Shown: positions 34,801-43,074 of the stretch, one piece after another
Position numbering within the stretch: position 1 is the first letter of the stretch
Layout of the letters: each line of letters begins with the position of its first letter
Assembly (NCBI GenBank): GCA_034429195.1
Contig: DAOUGQ010000021.1
Location: 186,001-250,000, forward strand
DNA: 64,000 bases
From: UBA4782 sp034429195
GTDB lineage: Bacteria; Chloroflexota; Anaerolineae; Anaerolineales; Anaerolineaceae
Reading direction: 5' to 3'
The notes under the pieces: generated by a model
Database searches by the model: none
What the model saw: the letters and a program-made list of their open reading frames with translations, nothing else
What the model was told of the DNA's origin: nothing
Translations under genes and position numbers: made by a program

Positions 34801-35364
34801 ATTTCTTCTTTCGGCAACAGCCTGGAAGTGCTGGATAATCGTTTACATTTCGGGATGATGTTACGTTACCTGGATGAAATTCAGAGAGGTGACCAGATGG
34901 TCAAATCAGCTCTGAATGAAGCACGTGCAAGAAATTTTGCATCTATTTATTTATTAGGTGAGCTATATGACGTTTCCTGGTATATACGCACAGGAAAAGA
35001 TAACATGGGGCAGCAATTGATCGATAGCTACGAACGAGAAATTGTCACTTCAGATATGCGTGCCCCCAAATTGTGTCTTCAGTTGTTGAAGAGCCTTCTT
35101 GCGAAAAATTATCATCAACCAGATAAAGCAATAGTGTTAGCTCAACAGGTCGTTGAAAATTCTATCGAACTTGATCATGTCTGGATGGAACTACAAGGCA
35201 GGAGGATCCTCTGGGAATTAACACATAGCAGGCGAGAAAAACAACTTCAGGCTGATGAGATCAATATGAAAATTGAAAACATGACTGAAGGGATTCAAGT
35301 GGCATCGATTTCGAATCTATTGAGAAAATTTAAGAAAGGGATTTTCAGCAGGCGAGATATATAA
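31852..35364 (+). CDS. BTAD-AAA-TPR transcriptional regulator (1170 aa)
   Basis: A very large regulator of the SARP/MalT-like kind. Residues 1-90 are an OmpR-type winged helix (LLTYIASMPDWVSRSELATLFW). Residues about 100-245 are a bacterial transcriptional activator domain. An AAA/STAND ATPase follows with Walker A LGEAGSGKSR (near 296) and Walker B IVLVLDDAQW (near 411). Tetratricopeptide-like helices make up the last 550 residues. There is no C-terminal LuxR helix-turn-helix. The stimulus is unknown. A possible -10 (TATTAA, 31837-31842) is so near the ATG that the mRNA could be leaderless; no Shine-Dalgarno sequence is present. It is divergent from the lipoprotein gene, which may be a target. 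Confidence 0.88.
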   Translation: MLQVLLLGSLEILNNGQHLIFQRRMVRHLLTYIASMPDWVSRSELATLFWPDDIGSIAYNRLRDTLRHLNNSLPEKDMLLKYGSMVTINPEKVYVDLRDFQNKMTMIKRSLQYRPENNPIPANTIVLMQDAVQLWRSPHFLSGINLPPEGEYSEWVIKTGQKLELDRQYLLIQLAEQSLVFGSPLAALDWMSMALQTDDMDPDLNQRYVEILVHLDRVSEARSHLKNLKKQYEMQNYGEFPSALERLISSLQNPPAKKIPDNENKPERSYSDIPFVGGVSPLKELQTAIKDEESVLVLGEAGSGKSRLLSELKIRAHATYRFMVMQPRKNERNTAFRTIGEMLRQSVKKEEWLKLKPEYLNQMVRLLPELNGLLPKGASAIGLPLEDARVVMIDAIYQIMQICNQSKKIVLVLDDAQWCDSASWKVINTLIEKSYFRGQAIFILAARSEIPTVMIEQFITDFRSKSRLQVIHLQPMGDEEISQIAYFLTGEKPDLQLIQQLKKSSGGNPMFLIEILRAALSSSSESSITERILRGPTTPTLSDIIHERLERLSQNERMVLNIAALCGDTVQPWLLEKVSDFSPAILADTLEILEKEQHLLQIQTKESEISYSFIHEKIRDAVIQDIYPPRKRLLHQRIAKVLIAENSSMFSSVAQIAEHLELAGSIAQSIPYRLQAARLAWQMLSPEDSYNHLRHAEDSLKKLDKSITAQEIYSVYSLWGKYAIELNDLQSMQHVYEVMLISGERLSDHTLMGAALSGLGLLKAYTRDINASVEFLDRASQFLEFSDSIFEKMTVALHKGKMYMFVSNFPQAEQAYRQALLIYEDAGKPADCLSLKIEVTNELAFILSLTGKPSESIKMAYENLRISDLEFDQIGKIGANIQIAIDQFYLGNYRDAILTASKSLESATSFRNGMMMMYLHLIIARAALTMGKIAECWQHLQSIKELERKYTCIEVSRTAHTVCGELYSELGAYRLAIKEFGDGISSFGNSLEVLDNRLHFGMMLRYLDEIQRGDQMVKSALNEARARNFASIYLLGELYDVSWYIRTGKDNMGQQLIDSYEREIVTSDMRAPKLCLQLLKSLLAKNYHQPDKAIVLAQQVVENSIELDHVWMELQGRRILWELTHSRREKQLQADEINMKIENMTEGIQVASISNLLRKFKKGIFSRRDI

Positions 35365-35455
35365 AATGTCCATATTTTGTCCACGCTATACTGTTATGAT
35401 ATTGTTACAAAATTTTCCATAGCCTTCACTTACACATAGTACAGGGGCTTTGTGT

Positions 35456-35503
35456 AAAAAGGTCGCTAGCGAGAGGGGTATTTTACCGCTAACGACCTTT
35501 TTT
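35456..35503. terminator. Bidirectional terminator between the regulator and mutS2
   Basis: AAAAAGGTCGCTAGCG (35456-35471) pairs, with one mismatch, with CGCTAACGACCTTTTTT (35487-35503). A-run before and T-run after serve both convergent genes. A second weak hairpin TTACACA/TGTGTAA (35430-35457) lies next to it. Confidence 0.9.
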
Positions 35504-35504
35504 A

Positions 35505-37892
35505 TTAATCTGTCTTCATGAACGCAATTGTCACACCATCTCCCCCTTCACTCTCCTGCCCGGTTTCAAAGCCTCTTACGTGAGGAGAATGCTTTAACTC
35601 ATCGCGGATCACCTGACGTAATCTGCCTGTACCTTTTCCATGGATGATACGCACAAAAGGCTGCCCCGCCAGATAAGCTGCTTCAATATGGTTACGCATC
35701 GCTTCCAGTGCTTCTTCAGCTCGCTGCCCCCGAAGATCGAGTTCCATCCCTGGCGCAGAATGCAGCCCGAAAGTACCCGGTTTACTGGTGCCAGATTTGC
35801 TAATCTCTGTGATAGCTTCTTCATCAGTTTCTGGTTTTAAACGCTGAATATCCACCAGCCGGGCTCTGGCTCGTAGGGGTCCTGCCTGCACTTCGACCAT
35901 ATCCCCAGTGATGCTGGTTACTTTGCCCAGAAGATTTAAACTGCGCAAACGGACTTTTTCGCCAACCTGAAGCGCATCACTGCGGGGAGAAGGGGTCGCC
36001 TGCCGGCGTACTGGTTTTTGCACCACATCTTCAATATTTTCTACTTCTTGCTGTAGACTCTTAACTTGTTCCAATGGCAGGCGAGCTTTTTGTAGAGCCT
36101 TCCGCACTTCATCCAATTCTGCTTTCAGGTCTGCCAGTTCACCTTCTGCCTGTTCGCGGGCTTTTTCCAGCGTATCCAGGCGTTCATCTTCGATCTTTTC
36201 CAGTTGCGATGCCAGTTCCACACGCATTCGTTCAGCCTCCTGGCGAGCTTTTTCAGCTGTGCTGCGCGCCTGGCGTGCAATATCTCTCTGGCGGTGAATT
36301 TCATCCAACAAAGTATCAGTTTTGAGCTCATCTGGGTGGATTTCTGAGCGGGCTGCTGCCAGAATTTCTGATGGCAAGCCCAATCGTTCTGCTATCAGTA
36401 AAGCATTCGACCTGCCGGGAAGCCCGATCATCAGGTGATAGGTAGGGCGTAAGGTCTTCAGGTCAAATTCCATGCTGGCATTGGTCACACCAGGTGTGAC
36501 ATGTGCATAAGTCTTCAATTCGGGGTAATGGGTGGCTACCAGGTTGGGCACACGGCGCTGAACAAGGAAATCCAGCAATGCCCGTGCCAGGGCTGCGCCT
36601 TCTTGTGGGTCAGTACCTGCACCCAGTTCATCCAGAACTACCAGGGAAGTTTGCCTGGCAGCATTGAATATGCGCGCAATATTGGTGATATGTGCGGAAA
36701 ACGTCGAAAGTGACTGCTCGATGGATTGTTCGTCACCGATATCTGCATACACATCCTCAAAAATGCTCAACGCAGAACCAGAGAGAGCGGGTATTTGCAA
36801 CCCAGATTGAGCCATCAGCACCAGCAATCCAACGGTTTTTAGCGTTACAGTTTTTCCACCAGTGTTTGGACCGGTGATCACCAGAGAAAAGGTTTGATCA
36901 TCCAGGTCTACATCGATCGGAACAACATTTCTCGGGTCAAGCAATGGGTGACGCGCCTGGTACAACCGGATGGTGGTGCCGGGATGGTTCTCTCGGTCTG
37001 TTTTTACAGGAACCAGTTCAGGTTCAACAGCATGTAGATCTTCCGCGTACTTGGCACACATCAGGGTAAGGTCAAAACGGGCAATGGCATCCACCATATT
37101 CCGTAAAGTTTCAGCGTGCACACCCACCTGGGCAGAAAGGTCAGCCAGGATATGCCTTTCTTCTTCTTGCTCGGCGAGTTGCAGCTCACGCCATTTGTTA
37201 TTCAACTCTACCACTGCGAGGGGTTCAACAAAAAAGGTTGCCCCAGAAGCAGATTGGTCATGCACAATCGAACGTAACTTGCTCTTATATTCTGCTCGCA
37301 AAGGAACAACATAGCGCCCGTTTCGTTGGGTGATCAATGCTTCTTGCAGCATGGGCGCGCTTTTTGGATCGTTAATGAGCCGTTGTAATTTGGAGAATAA
37401 CCGCTCATGTGCAATGCTCAGCTCTGAACGAATGGAAGCCAGCTTGGGTGAAGCACCATCCATGATCTCTCCTTTATCGGAGAGTGCCCGGCTGATGGAA
37501 TCTACCAGCCCGGCAGGTGGTGGCAGAGCTTCAGCGATCTTTTGTAATGATGGATACAGACCCGGAGATTTTGTAAAGACACGGGTCAGTGTACGTGCAG
37601 AAACCAGAGTGTTTTTTATATCCAGCAATGCAGACGCATCCAAAACTCCATTACGCGAGGCAAGATCAATGGATGGAAGAATATCTTTCGCAGCACCGAT
37701 GGTGACCGAATCGTTGACACTGAGCAGATAACGGGCTTCACGCGTTAGCGCCTGCCGTTCCAGTGCTTCTTCCAGAGAAGAGGTGGGCAGTAACTCTCGC
37801 GCCAATTGTGCCGAAAGACTGAAAGCAGCGTATCCTGCCAACTTTTCACGAATTTTTTGAAATTCAAGAGTGTTCAGACTTTTTTCATCCAT
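35505..37892 (-). CDS. mutS2: Endonuclease MutS2
   Basis: A 795-residue MutS2. The MutS core has Walker A ITGPNTGGKTVTLKT (near 340) and Walker B LVVLDELGAGTDP near 415, and a long coiled coil runs from about 510 to 625. A C-terminal Smr nuclease domain (about 715-795) has DLRGQRAEEALE and HGKGTGRLR. It lacks the mismatch-reading N-terminal domain of MutS1, as expected. It is proposed in other bacteria to suppress recombination or rescue collided ribosomes. It is divergent from the ABC-F gene, whose relatives also act on ribosomes. Confidence 0.96.
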   Translation of the reverse strand: MDEKSLNTLEFQKIREKLAGYAAFSLSAQLARELLPTSSLEEALERQALTREARYLLSVNDSVTIGAAKDILPSIDLASRNGVLDASALLDIKNTLVSARTLTRVFTKSPGLYPSLQKIAEALPPPAGLVDSISRALSDKGEIMDGASPKLASIRSELSIAHERLFSKLQRLINDPKSAPMLQEALITQRNGRYVVPLRAEYKSKLRSIVHDQSASGATFFVEPLAVVELNNKWRELQLAEQEEERHILADLSAQVGVHAETLRNMVDAIARFDLTLMCAKYAEDLHAVEPELVPVKTDRENHPGTTIRLYQARHPLLDPRNVVPIDVDLDDQTFSLVITGPNTGGKTVTLKTVGLLVLMAQSGLQIPALSGSALSIFEDVYADIGDEQSIEQSLSTFSAHITNIARIFNAARQTSLVVLDELGAGTDPQEGAALARALLDFLVQRRVPNLVATHYPELKTYAHVTPGVTNASMEFDLKTLRPTYHLMIGLPGRSNALLIAERLGLPSEILAAARSEIHPDELKTDTLLDEIHRQRDIARQARSTAEKARQEAERMRVELASQLEKIEDERLDTLEKAREQAEGELADLKAELDEVRKALQKARLPLEQVKSLQQEVENIEDVVQKPVRRQATPSPRSDALQVGEKVRLRSLNLLGKVTSITGDMVEVQAGPLRARARLVDIQRLKPETDEEAITEISKSGTSKPGTFGLHSAPGMELDLRGQRAEEALEAMRNHIEAAYLAGQPFVRIIHGKGTGRLRQVIRDELKHSPHVRGFETGQESEGGDGVTIAFMKTD

Positions 37893-37962
37893 AACGAATG
37901 TGAGTGTACCACATTCTTTATATGTAAATATTCAAAATAATTCCTATAGAAAATCGCTATGG

Positions 37963-37968
37963 TATACT
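37963..37968 (+). promoter_or_regulatory. Extended -10 box of the ABC-F gene
   Basis: TGG-TATACT (37960-37968) is an extended -10. The transcript would begin near 37975, about 9 bases before the ATG, so the leader is nearly absent. No good -35 was found. Confidence 0.5.
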
Positions 37969-37983
37969 ACGACGCGGGTTGAA

Positions 37984-39870
37984 ATGTCACTTTTACATGC
38001 TACCAACCTCTCGAAATCATTTGGCTCTGAGGATATATTTTCTGGGATATCTCTCAGTATTCCGCAACGCGCCCGTATCGGAATGGTGGGACCGAACGGA
38101 GTGGGGAAAACCACGTTGCTGCGTATTCTCCTGGGATTAGAAGAACCCAGTGGCGGGAAGGTCGTTCGCGCCCGCAGTATTCGCATCGGATATCTTCCGC
38201 AGGAAGCCTCTCTCGATTCGAATAATACATTGTGGGATGAATGTCTGACTGTTTTTGCTTCCTTGATCGAAAGACAAAAAGAACTGGCGGCATTGGAACG
38301 CCAGATGTCTGAATCCGATAACCCCGAACAGATCATTCCCATTTATGGAAAACTGCAGGCAGAATTTGAAGCTCTGGGGGGGTATACCTATGAATTGCGC
38401 ATCCGGCAGACGCTTGCAGGTTTGGGCTTTGACCGTGATGATGAGAACCGACCTGTAGCCCAGCTATCGGGCGGGCAGCGTACCCGCGCATACCTGGCAA
38501 AGTTACTGCTTGATAATCCCGATCTGCTTCTGTTGGATGAACCGACCAACCATCTGGATATCCAGGCGGTAGAATGGCTGGAGGATTACCTTTCAGAATG
38601 GAATGGCGGTGTACTGCTTGTGAGCCATGACCGTTACTTCCTTGACCGGGTGGTAAATACCATCTGGGAGATGACCCCTGCTCTGGAAGTATATCACGGG
38701 AATTACAGTGCCTTCTTGATGCAGCGTGAAGAACGCTATGAGCGTGCCTTAATCGAGTATCAGAGCCAGCAGGAATTCATCGAAAAAGAAGAAGAATATA
38801 TCCGACGGAATATGGCGGGGCAGAACACTCGCCAGGCACAGGGCCGCCTGAAACGGTTGGAGCGATTACTGGCTGAAGCCCGCCTGGCGCCACCCCAACA
38901 GACAAAAACCATCCGACTGAAGATGCAAACCAACTTGCGAGCGGGCGACCTGGTACTGCGCACTTTTGACCTGAAAGTGGGATACCAGGATGATAAACAG
39001 GTGCTCTTCGAAGCGCCAGATCTTTTGTTGAAGCGCGGCGAATGTGCAGCAGTGATCGGTCCCAATGGAGCAGGCAAGACCACTTTCTTAAAAACATTAC
39101 TTGAACAGATCCCACCGCTGGGTGGTGAAGTACGAATGGGGGCAAGTTTGAAGATAGGCTACTTTGCCCAGGCACACGAAGGACTGAAACCAGAATTGAC
39201 ATTGATGCAAGAAATTGAAGAGCTTGCACCAAAAATGCTGCCCGGCGAAGTGCGCGATTACCTGGCAAGGTTCCTGTTCACTGGCGACGATGTATATAAG
39301 ACGGTGGATGTTCTCTCGGGTGGTGAACGCGGAAGGCTGGCTCTGGCGCGGTTAGCCATGCAGCGAGCTAACCTGCTGTTATTGGATGAACCTACCAATC
39401 ACCTTGACCTGCCCTCGCAGGAAATATTGCAGCGTGTATTGGCTGAATTTGGCGGCACGATCCTGCTTGTTTCGCATGACCGCTATCTGATAGATGCACT
39501 GGCGACCCAAATTTGGGAGGTGATTCCTGCTGAACACCGACTGCGCACTTTCAAAGGTACCTACAGCGAATATCGTACATTCTTGCAACAGGGACAGATT
39601 ACCCCGGTGAAATTAGTTGAACCTGCGATCACTCACCAGGATGCCGTTGAAAAGGGTATGAGCAAGCACCAGCTCAAACGTCTGCAGGAAAAGCAAGGTG
39701 CCCTGGAAGAAGAGATCACAAAACTGGAATGGGAACTGGCGGATATCAGTCGCCAACTAGAGAATCCACCCGCTGATGCCGGCATAGTGCAAAGGCTGGG
39801 GCAGAATTATTTAAAGATACAGAAGAAGCTGGATGGGCTCTTGAACGAGTGGAGTGAGCTGGGGGGATAG
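37984..39870 (+). CDS. ABC-F family ATPase
   Basis: A 628-residue soluble protein with two ABC domains and no membrane helices. Walker A motifs are GPNGVGKTTLL and GPNGAGKTTFL, signatures are LSGGQRTRAYLAK and LSGGERGRLALAR, and both Walker B motifs read LLLLDEPTNHLD. The inter-domain linker is charged and helical, and a C-terminal coiled coil follows (about 575-628), as in the YdiF/Uup/EttA group. ABC-F proteins act on the ribosome's E site; drug resistance cannot be inferred. ATG 37984 is used; the longer frame adds 38 unsupported residues. There is no Shine-Dalgarno sequence. Confidence 0.93.
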   Translation: MSLLHATNLSKSFGSEDIFSGISLSIPQRARIGMVGPNGVGKTTLLRILLGLEEPSGGKVVRARSIRIGYLPQEASLDSNNTLWDECLTVFASLIERQKELAALERQMSESDNPEQIIPIYGKLQAEFEALGGYTYELRIRQTLAGLGFDRDDENRPVAQLSGGQRTRAYLAKLLLDNPDLLLLDEPTNHLDIQAVEWLEDYLSEWNGGVLLVSHDRYFLDRVVNTIWEMTPALEVYHGNYSAFLMQREERYERALIEYQSQQEFIEKEEEYIRRNMAGQNTRQAQGRLKRLERLLAEARLAPPQQTKTIRLKMQTNLRAGDLVLRTFDLKVGYQDDKQVLFEAPDLLLKRGECAAVIGPNGAGKTTFLKTLLEQIPPLGGEVRMGASLKIGYFAQAHEGLKPELTLMQEIEELAPKMLPGEVRDYLARFLFTGDDVYKTVDVLSGGERGRLALARLAMQRANLLLLDEPTNHLDLPSQEILQRVLAEFGGTILLVSHDRYLIDALATQIWEVIPAEHRLRTFKGTYSEYRTFLQQGQITPVKLVEPAITHQDAVEKGMSKHQLKRLQEKQGALEEEITKLEWELADISRQLENPPADAGIVQRLGQNYLKIQKKLDGLLNEWSELGG

Positions 39871-39878
39871 ACGATTCC

Positions 39879-40709
39879 TTACGTTCCCCAATCGCGTAAA
39901 TATAGAAAGTCATACCCGATGGTGCGGTTACTCAGCTTGGCAACCGGTGGCAGCACCCGCTTGAACTGGTTGCGGCGTATCCGCTCGACCACAGAGTGAA
40001 CGAAACTATCGCCAAATCCTGCTGCCACGCATTCAGAGGGGGTGAAGCGCTGGTCTATCAGCAGGTAAAGCAGCCGGTCAACCTCGGCATAGGTATACCC
40101 TAATTCCCCTTCATCGGTTTGCCCTGCCCATAGATCAGCAGTAGGGGCTTTTTCGAGGATGGCAGCTGGTACCCCCATCGCTTTGGATAGCTGGCGTACC
40201 TGAGTTTTATAGAGATCTCCCAGAGGGTTGAGGGCGCAGGCTGCATCACCATACACTGTGGAATACCCTAAAAGGATCTCGGTTTTATTGCCGGTACCGA
40301 TCACCAGCCCATTGAATGCTGCTGATTGGTCATACAACACAATCATCCGCTGGCGCGCCATAATATTGCCTTTGCGCAGTGGACTCATGTCTGGAAAACG
40401 ATTGATCAACGGGTCAACCATCTCAGTAATGGGAATAGTCATGGACTGCACACCGGTAGCTTCGATCACACTCTGGGCGTCATCCATCGATGCCTGCGAC
40501 GAGCCAGAGTAGGGCATGCGGATGGCAAGCACATTCTCAGGACCGAGTGCTTCGGCAGCAAGGTAACACGAAAGAGCAGAATCTAGCCCACCCGAAAGCC
40601 CCACAAGCCCTCGAGTAAAACCCATGCGGGTGATTTCACTTTTAATAAAACCAGTCAGGATCTTTCGAGCCAGGTCAGTATCGATTGTCAGAGAAATTTC
40701 TTCCATCAT
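39879..40709 (-). CDS. nadE: NAD+ synthase, ammonia-type domain
   Basis: Makes NAD from deamido-NAD with ATP and ammonia. The 276-residue protein has the P-loop LVGLSGGLDSALS near residue 30, GTGNKTEILLGYST near 140 and PTADLWAGQTDEGELG near 190. The usual N-terminal glutaminase domain is missing, but the gene just upstream encodes a nitrilase-type amidase, so the two together replace a fused glutamine-dependent enzyme. The ATG at 40709, preceded by AAGGATGGGG, is preferred to the longer frame, which overlaps the amidase gene. Confidence 0.93.
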   Translation of the reverse strand: MMEEISLTIDTDLARKILTGFIKSEITRMGFTRGLVGLSGGLDSALSCYLAAEALGPENVLAIRMPYSGSSQASMDDAQSVIEATGVQSMTIPITEMVDPLINRFPDMSPLRKGNIMARQRMIVLYDQSAAFNGLVIGTGNKTEILLGYSTVYGDAACALNPLGDLYKTQVRQLSKAMGVPAAILEKAPTADLWAGQTDEGELGYTYAEVDRLLYLLIDQRFTPSECVAAGFGDSFVHSVVERIRRNQFKRVLPPVAKLSNRTIGYDFLYLRDWGT

Positions 40710-40719
40710 ACCCCATCCT

Positions 40720-41583
40720 TCAGCGAACATTGTCGCGGGTCTGGTCACTTAAAATGCGATTCAATTCACGCTGCACCAGCGCGGTACGCTCATCTCGTAG
40801 CAACGGCAGGCGGGCGCGTGTACGATGTAGTTGGTTCAGGTCTATCTCGGTAATCAGCATATGCTCGTCATGATGGGGAGCTTCTGCAAGCATGATACCA
40901 TTGGGATCAACCACTGCTGCCCCACCCGGAAAATTCAATCCATCTTCGTACCCCACTCGATTGGTATAAAAAACAAAAGAGGTAAACAAACTGGCATATG
41001 CCTGGTTGATCTGCCTGATCCAATGAACATTTTCCAGCACCAGGTCAGCAGTCAATCCTCGACCAGGCGAAGAAGAGATAAAGATCAGTAAATCTGCACC
41101 ATCCAGCCAGAGCAGGTAAGGGGGTGATGCGTGCCAAAAATCTTCACATATAAGTATGCCAACCCTGCCAAAACGTGTATCGAACGCCCGTACCTGATCA
41201 CCCCATGCAAAGAAACGACCTTCATCAAATAAGCCATAGGTGGGCAGGTAAACTTTGCGGTGCACATGCAATACTTTTCCCCCGGAAAGGTAAGCCGCTG
41301 CGATGTAAAAACGGTTGCGCTCATCCTCTTCTACGAAACCTACCACAATATCGATCTTTTGACTGGCTTCTAGCAGCGGTGCAAAAATGGGGTCATTAGC
41401 AGTAGGATGGTGCGAAACGGTTGGCACCAGATCCTGTAAGACATACCCGGTCAGAGAAAGTTCTGGAAAGATGATCAGATCGACGTTTTCTTTTTTTGCC
41501 TGTTCGATGTATTCCAGATGTCGAGCGAGGTTCTTGTCTTCTCTTCCCAATGTGGTGTTCATCTGTACTAAAGCCAAACGCAT
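40720..41583 (-). CDS. Nitrilase-type amidase, glutaminase partner of NadE
   Basis: A 287-residue carbon-nitrogen hydrolase. The catalytic triad is visible as Glu in FPELSLTGY (near 41), Lys in VHRKVYLPTYG (near 112) and Cys in GILICEDFWH (near 148). This is the same fold as the N-terminal domain of two-domain NAD synthetases, and LPTYGLFDEGRFF is typical of that branch. Located 10 bases before nadE, it would supply ammonia from glutamine to the synthase. A GGAG lies 9 bases before the ATG. The pair is a split version of the usual enzyme. Confidence 0.92.
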   Translation of the reverse strand: MRLALVQMNTTLGREDKNLARHLEYIEQAKKENVDLIIFPELSLTGYVLQDLVPTVSHHPTANDPIFAPLLEASQKIDIVVGFVEEDERNRFYIAAAYLSGGKVLHVHRKVYLPTYGLFDEGRFFAWGDQVRAFDTRFGRVGILICEDFWHASPPYLLWLDGADLLIFISSSPGRGLTADLVLENVHWIRQINQAYASLFTSFVFYTNRVGYEDGLNFPGGAAVVDPNGIMLAEAPHHDEHMLITEIDLNQLHRTRARLPLLRDERTALVQRELNRILSDQTRDNVR

Positions 41584-41629
41584 GTTGTTGCTCCAAATTT
41601 ACAATAATATTTCAACTAGCCAAGATGCA

Positions 41630-42370
41630 TCAATTTTTGTTTATCTCGGTTGACCCCGTAGAACGAGGCAAACTGGCATATAGCGCTTCTAAAAAAATAA
41701 GCATCATAAAGGTGAGTGCCGCCCATGAATCCAACCGCAATCCGGCTACCATGGGTGATGCATCCGCACGCAGCAAGCTGCCTGCCATGAGTACCACTGC
41801 CAGTCCAGCAAAATACACAATGGATTTCATACCAGGCAAGAGAAAAGCGGGGGGATGAAGCTCCAAAATGCCATAGTAAACCAGGATCACCATGGATGCC
41901 ATGATCTGCAAGGGAACCCTTTCAAGCATGGCACCACTTTCATCCAGGGTGGGTAATCCCCACCAAGCGTTTTCGGGTGCAAGGTTGCCATATGCCACTC
42001 CAGATTGCCAGCATCCCAGGCAAATAAAAATCGCAAGGGGCGGGATCATTGGGACGATCCGATCACAAACCATCAAAAAGCGTTGTTTCCATGCAACTGC
42101 CAGGATTCCAGCTACCAGCAGACCACCGATCAATGCACCATAGACAGATAATCCACCCTGCCAGAATTGCAGGATTTCAAGAAGATGCTCCTTATAATAG
42201 GAGTAATGCAGAATAGCGAAGGCGAAGCGCGCTCCCAGCAGCGCTCCTACCATGACTAACACCCCGCCATCAACCCAACGCGAGGATTCTTTCAAGGAGT
42301 TGTGCCGATATATTTGTAATAAAGCCAGTGCTGCTCCTAAACCAAGAAACAAAGAAAATGGCATGGTCAC
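41630..42370 (-). CDS. Prolipoprotein diacylglyceryl transferase-like membrane protein
   Basis: A 246-residue polytopic membrane protein. FWQGGLSVYGALIGG and MVGALLGARFAFAI correspond to two conserved Lgt stretches, and the helix pattern fits the family (Lgt). The signature around the catalytic Arg/His (G-x-x-NGELWG) is here AYGNLAPENAW, a changed form, so activity is uncertain. The start is GTG 42370 (SD AGGAA) or ATG 42364; the longer one is given. The neighbouring genes encode lipoproteins, which suits a lipid-attachment enzyme. It lies downstream of the pyruvate-kinase-like gene. Confidence 0.75.
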   Translation of the reverse strand: MTMPFSLFLGLGAALALLQIYRHNSLKESSRWVDGGVLVMVGALLGARFAFAILHYSYYKEHLLEILQFWQGGLSVYGALIGGLLVAGILAVAWKQRFLMVCDRIVPMIPPLAIFICLGCWQSGVAYGNLAPENAWWGLPTLDESGAMLERVPLQIMASMVILVYYGILELHPPAFLLPGMKSIVYFAGLAVVLMAGSLLRADASPMVAGLRLDSWAALTFMMLIFLEALYASLPRSTGSTEINKN

Positions 42371-42403
42371 CTGTTCCTGTCGAAAGAATTATTCTGGGTA
42401 AGG

Positions 42404-43003
42404 CTATTTTTCCAGATGAATAGCTGGATGTAGCGGTGAAGGCATACACACGATCTCAATGATCTTCAGATCGAAAATTGTGTGGGCGTTAGATGGTTTC
42501 AGGATCACTGCGGTATCTGATCCGTGCGAGGTTCCCGCAACGCAGATAACGGGCGTATCGGTGCGGATCAACCCTGCATCAGCTGCCATGAGCGCAATCT
42601 CAACGGAAACCTTCATCCCCTCACAAAACAAACGCAAAGTGTTTGCCATCAATTCGACAGGTTCCATTGTAGAGAATTTGCCACGGATTGCCCGGTCTAT
42701 CCCAGAAAAAGCATGTGCGGCAGTCAGAATGGGAACCCCGGCAGCTTCGATCACAGCCCGATTTTCAGAGGTTAACTCCTGAGTATCCGGGCTGACAAAC
42801 CCGGTAACATGGCTGACACAAATGAGTTTACGACCACGAAATACTTCTACTGCTTTCACTCCAGCGTCTCCGTTGGTGGTTGCAACCAATGCTACCGGAA
42901 TGTTTAATTCATCCATGCGTGTACGAGCCAGCTTTAAAGTATCCAGAGTATTATCAGGTCCTTTGGTTGTGAAATAATGTACTGAAGTAGTAAGGATTGT
43001 CAT
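42404..43003 (-). CDS. Stand-alone pyruvate kinase C-terminal-like protein
   Basis: A 199-residue protein that resembles only the C-terminal alpha/beta domain of pyruvate kinase, without the catalytic barrel. It has VALVATTNGDAGVKAVEVF, then LICVSHVTGF, and a GVPILTAAHAFSGIDRAIRG stretch. Separate copies of this domain occur in archaea and clostridia; their function is unknown to me. It would bind a small phosphorylated effector or nucleotide (inference). The ATG has no strong Shine-Dalgarno sequence. It sits between the GerMN lipoprotein and lgt-like genes on the same strand. Confidence 0.85.
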   Translation of the reverse strand: MTILTTSVHYFTTKGPDNTLDTLKLARTRMDELNIPVALVATTNGDAGVKAVEVFRGRKLICVSHVTGFVSPDTQELTSENRAVIEAAGVPILTAAHAFSGIDRAIRGKFSTMEPVELMANTLRLFCEGMKVSVEIALMAADAGLIRTDTPVICVAGTSHGSDTAVILKPSNAHTIFDLKIIEIVCMPSPLHPAIHLEK

Positions 43004-43074
43004 TTCATACTCCCATAGGTAATTTTCCGGGTGAACCGGTTGGATATGAGAAAAACATCTGGCGGGGTTAGAAC

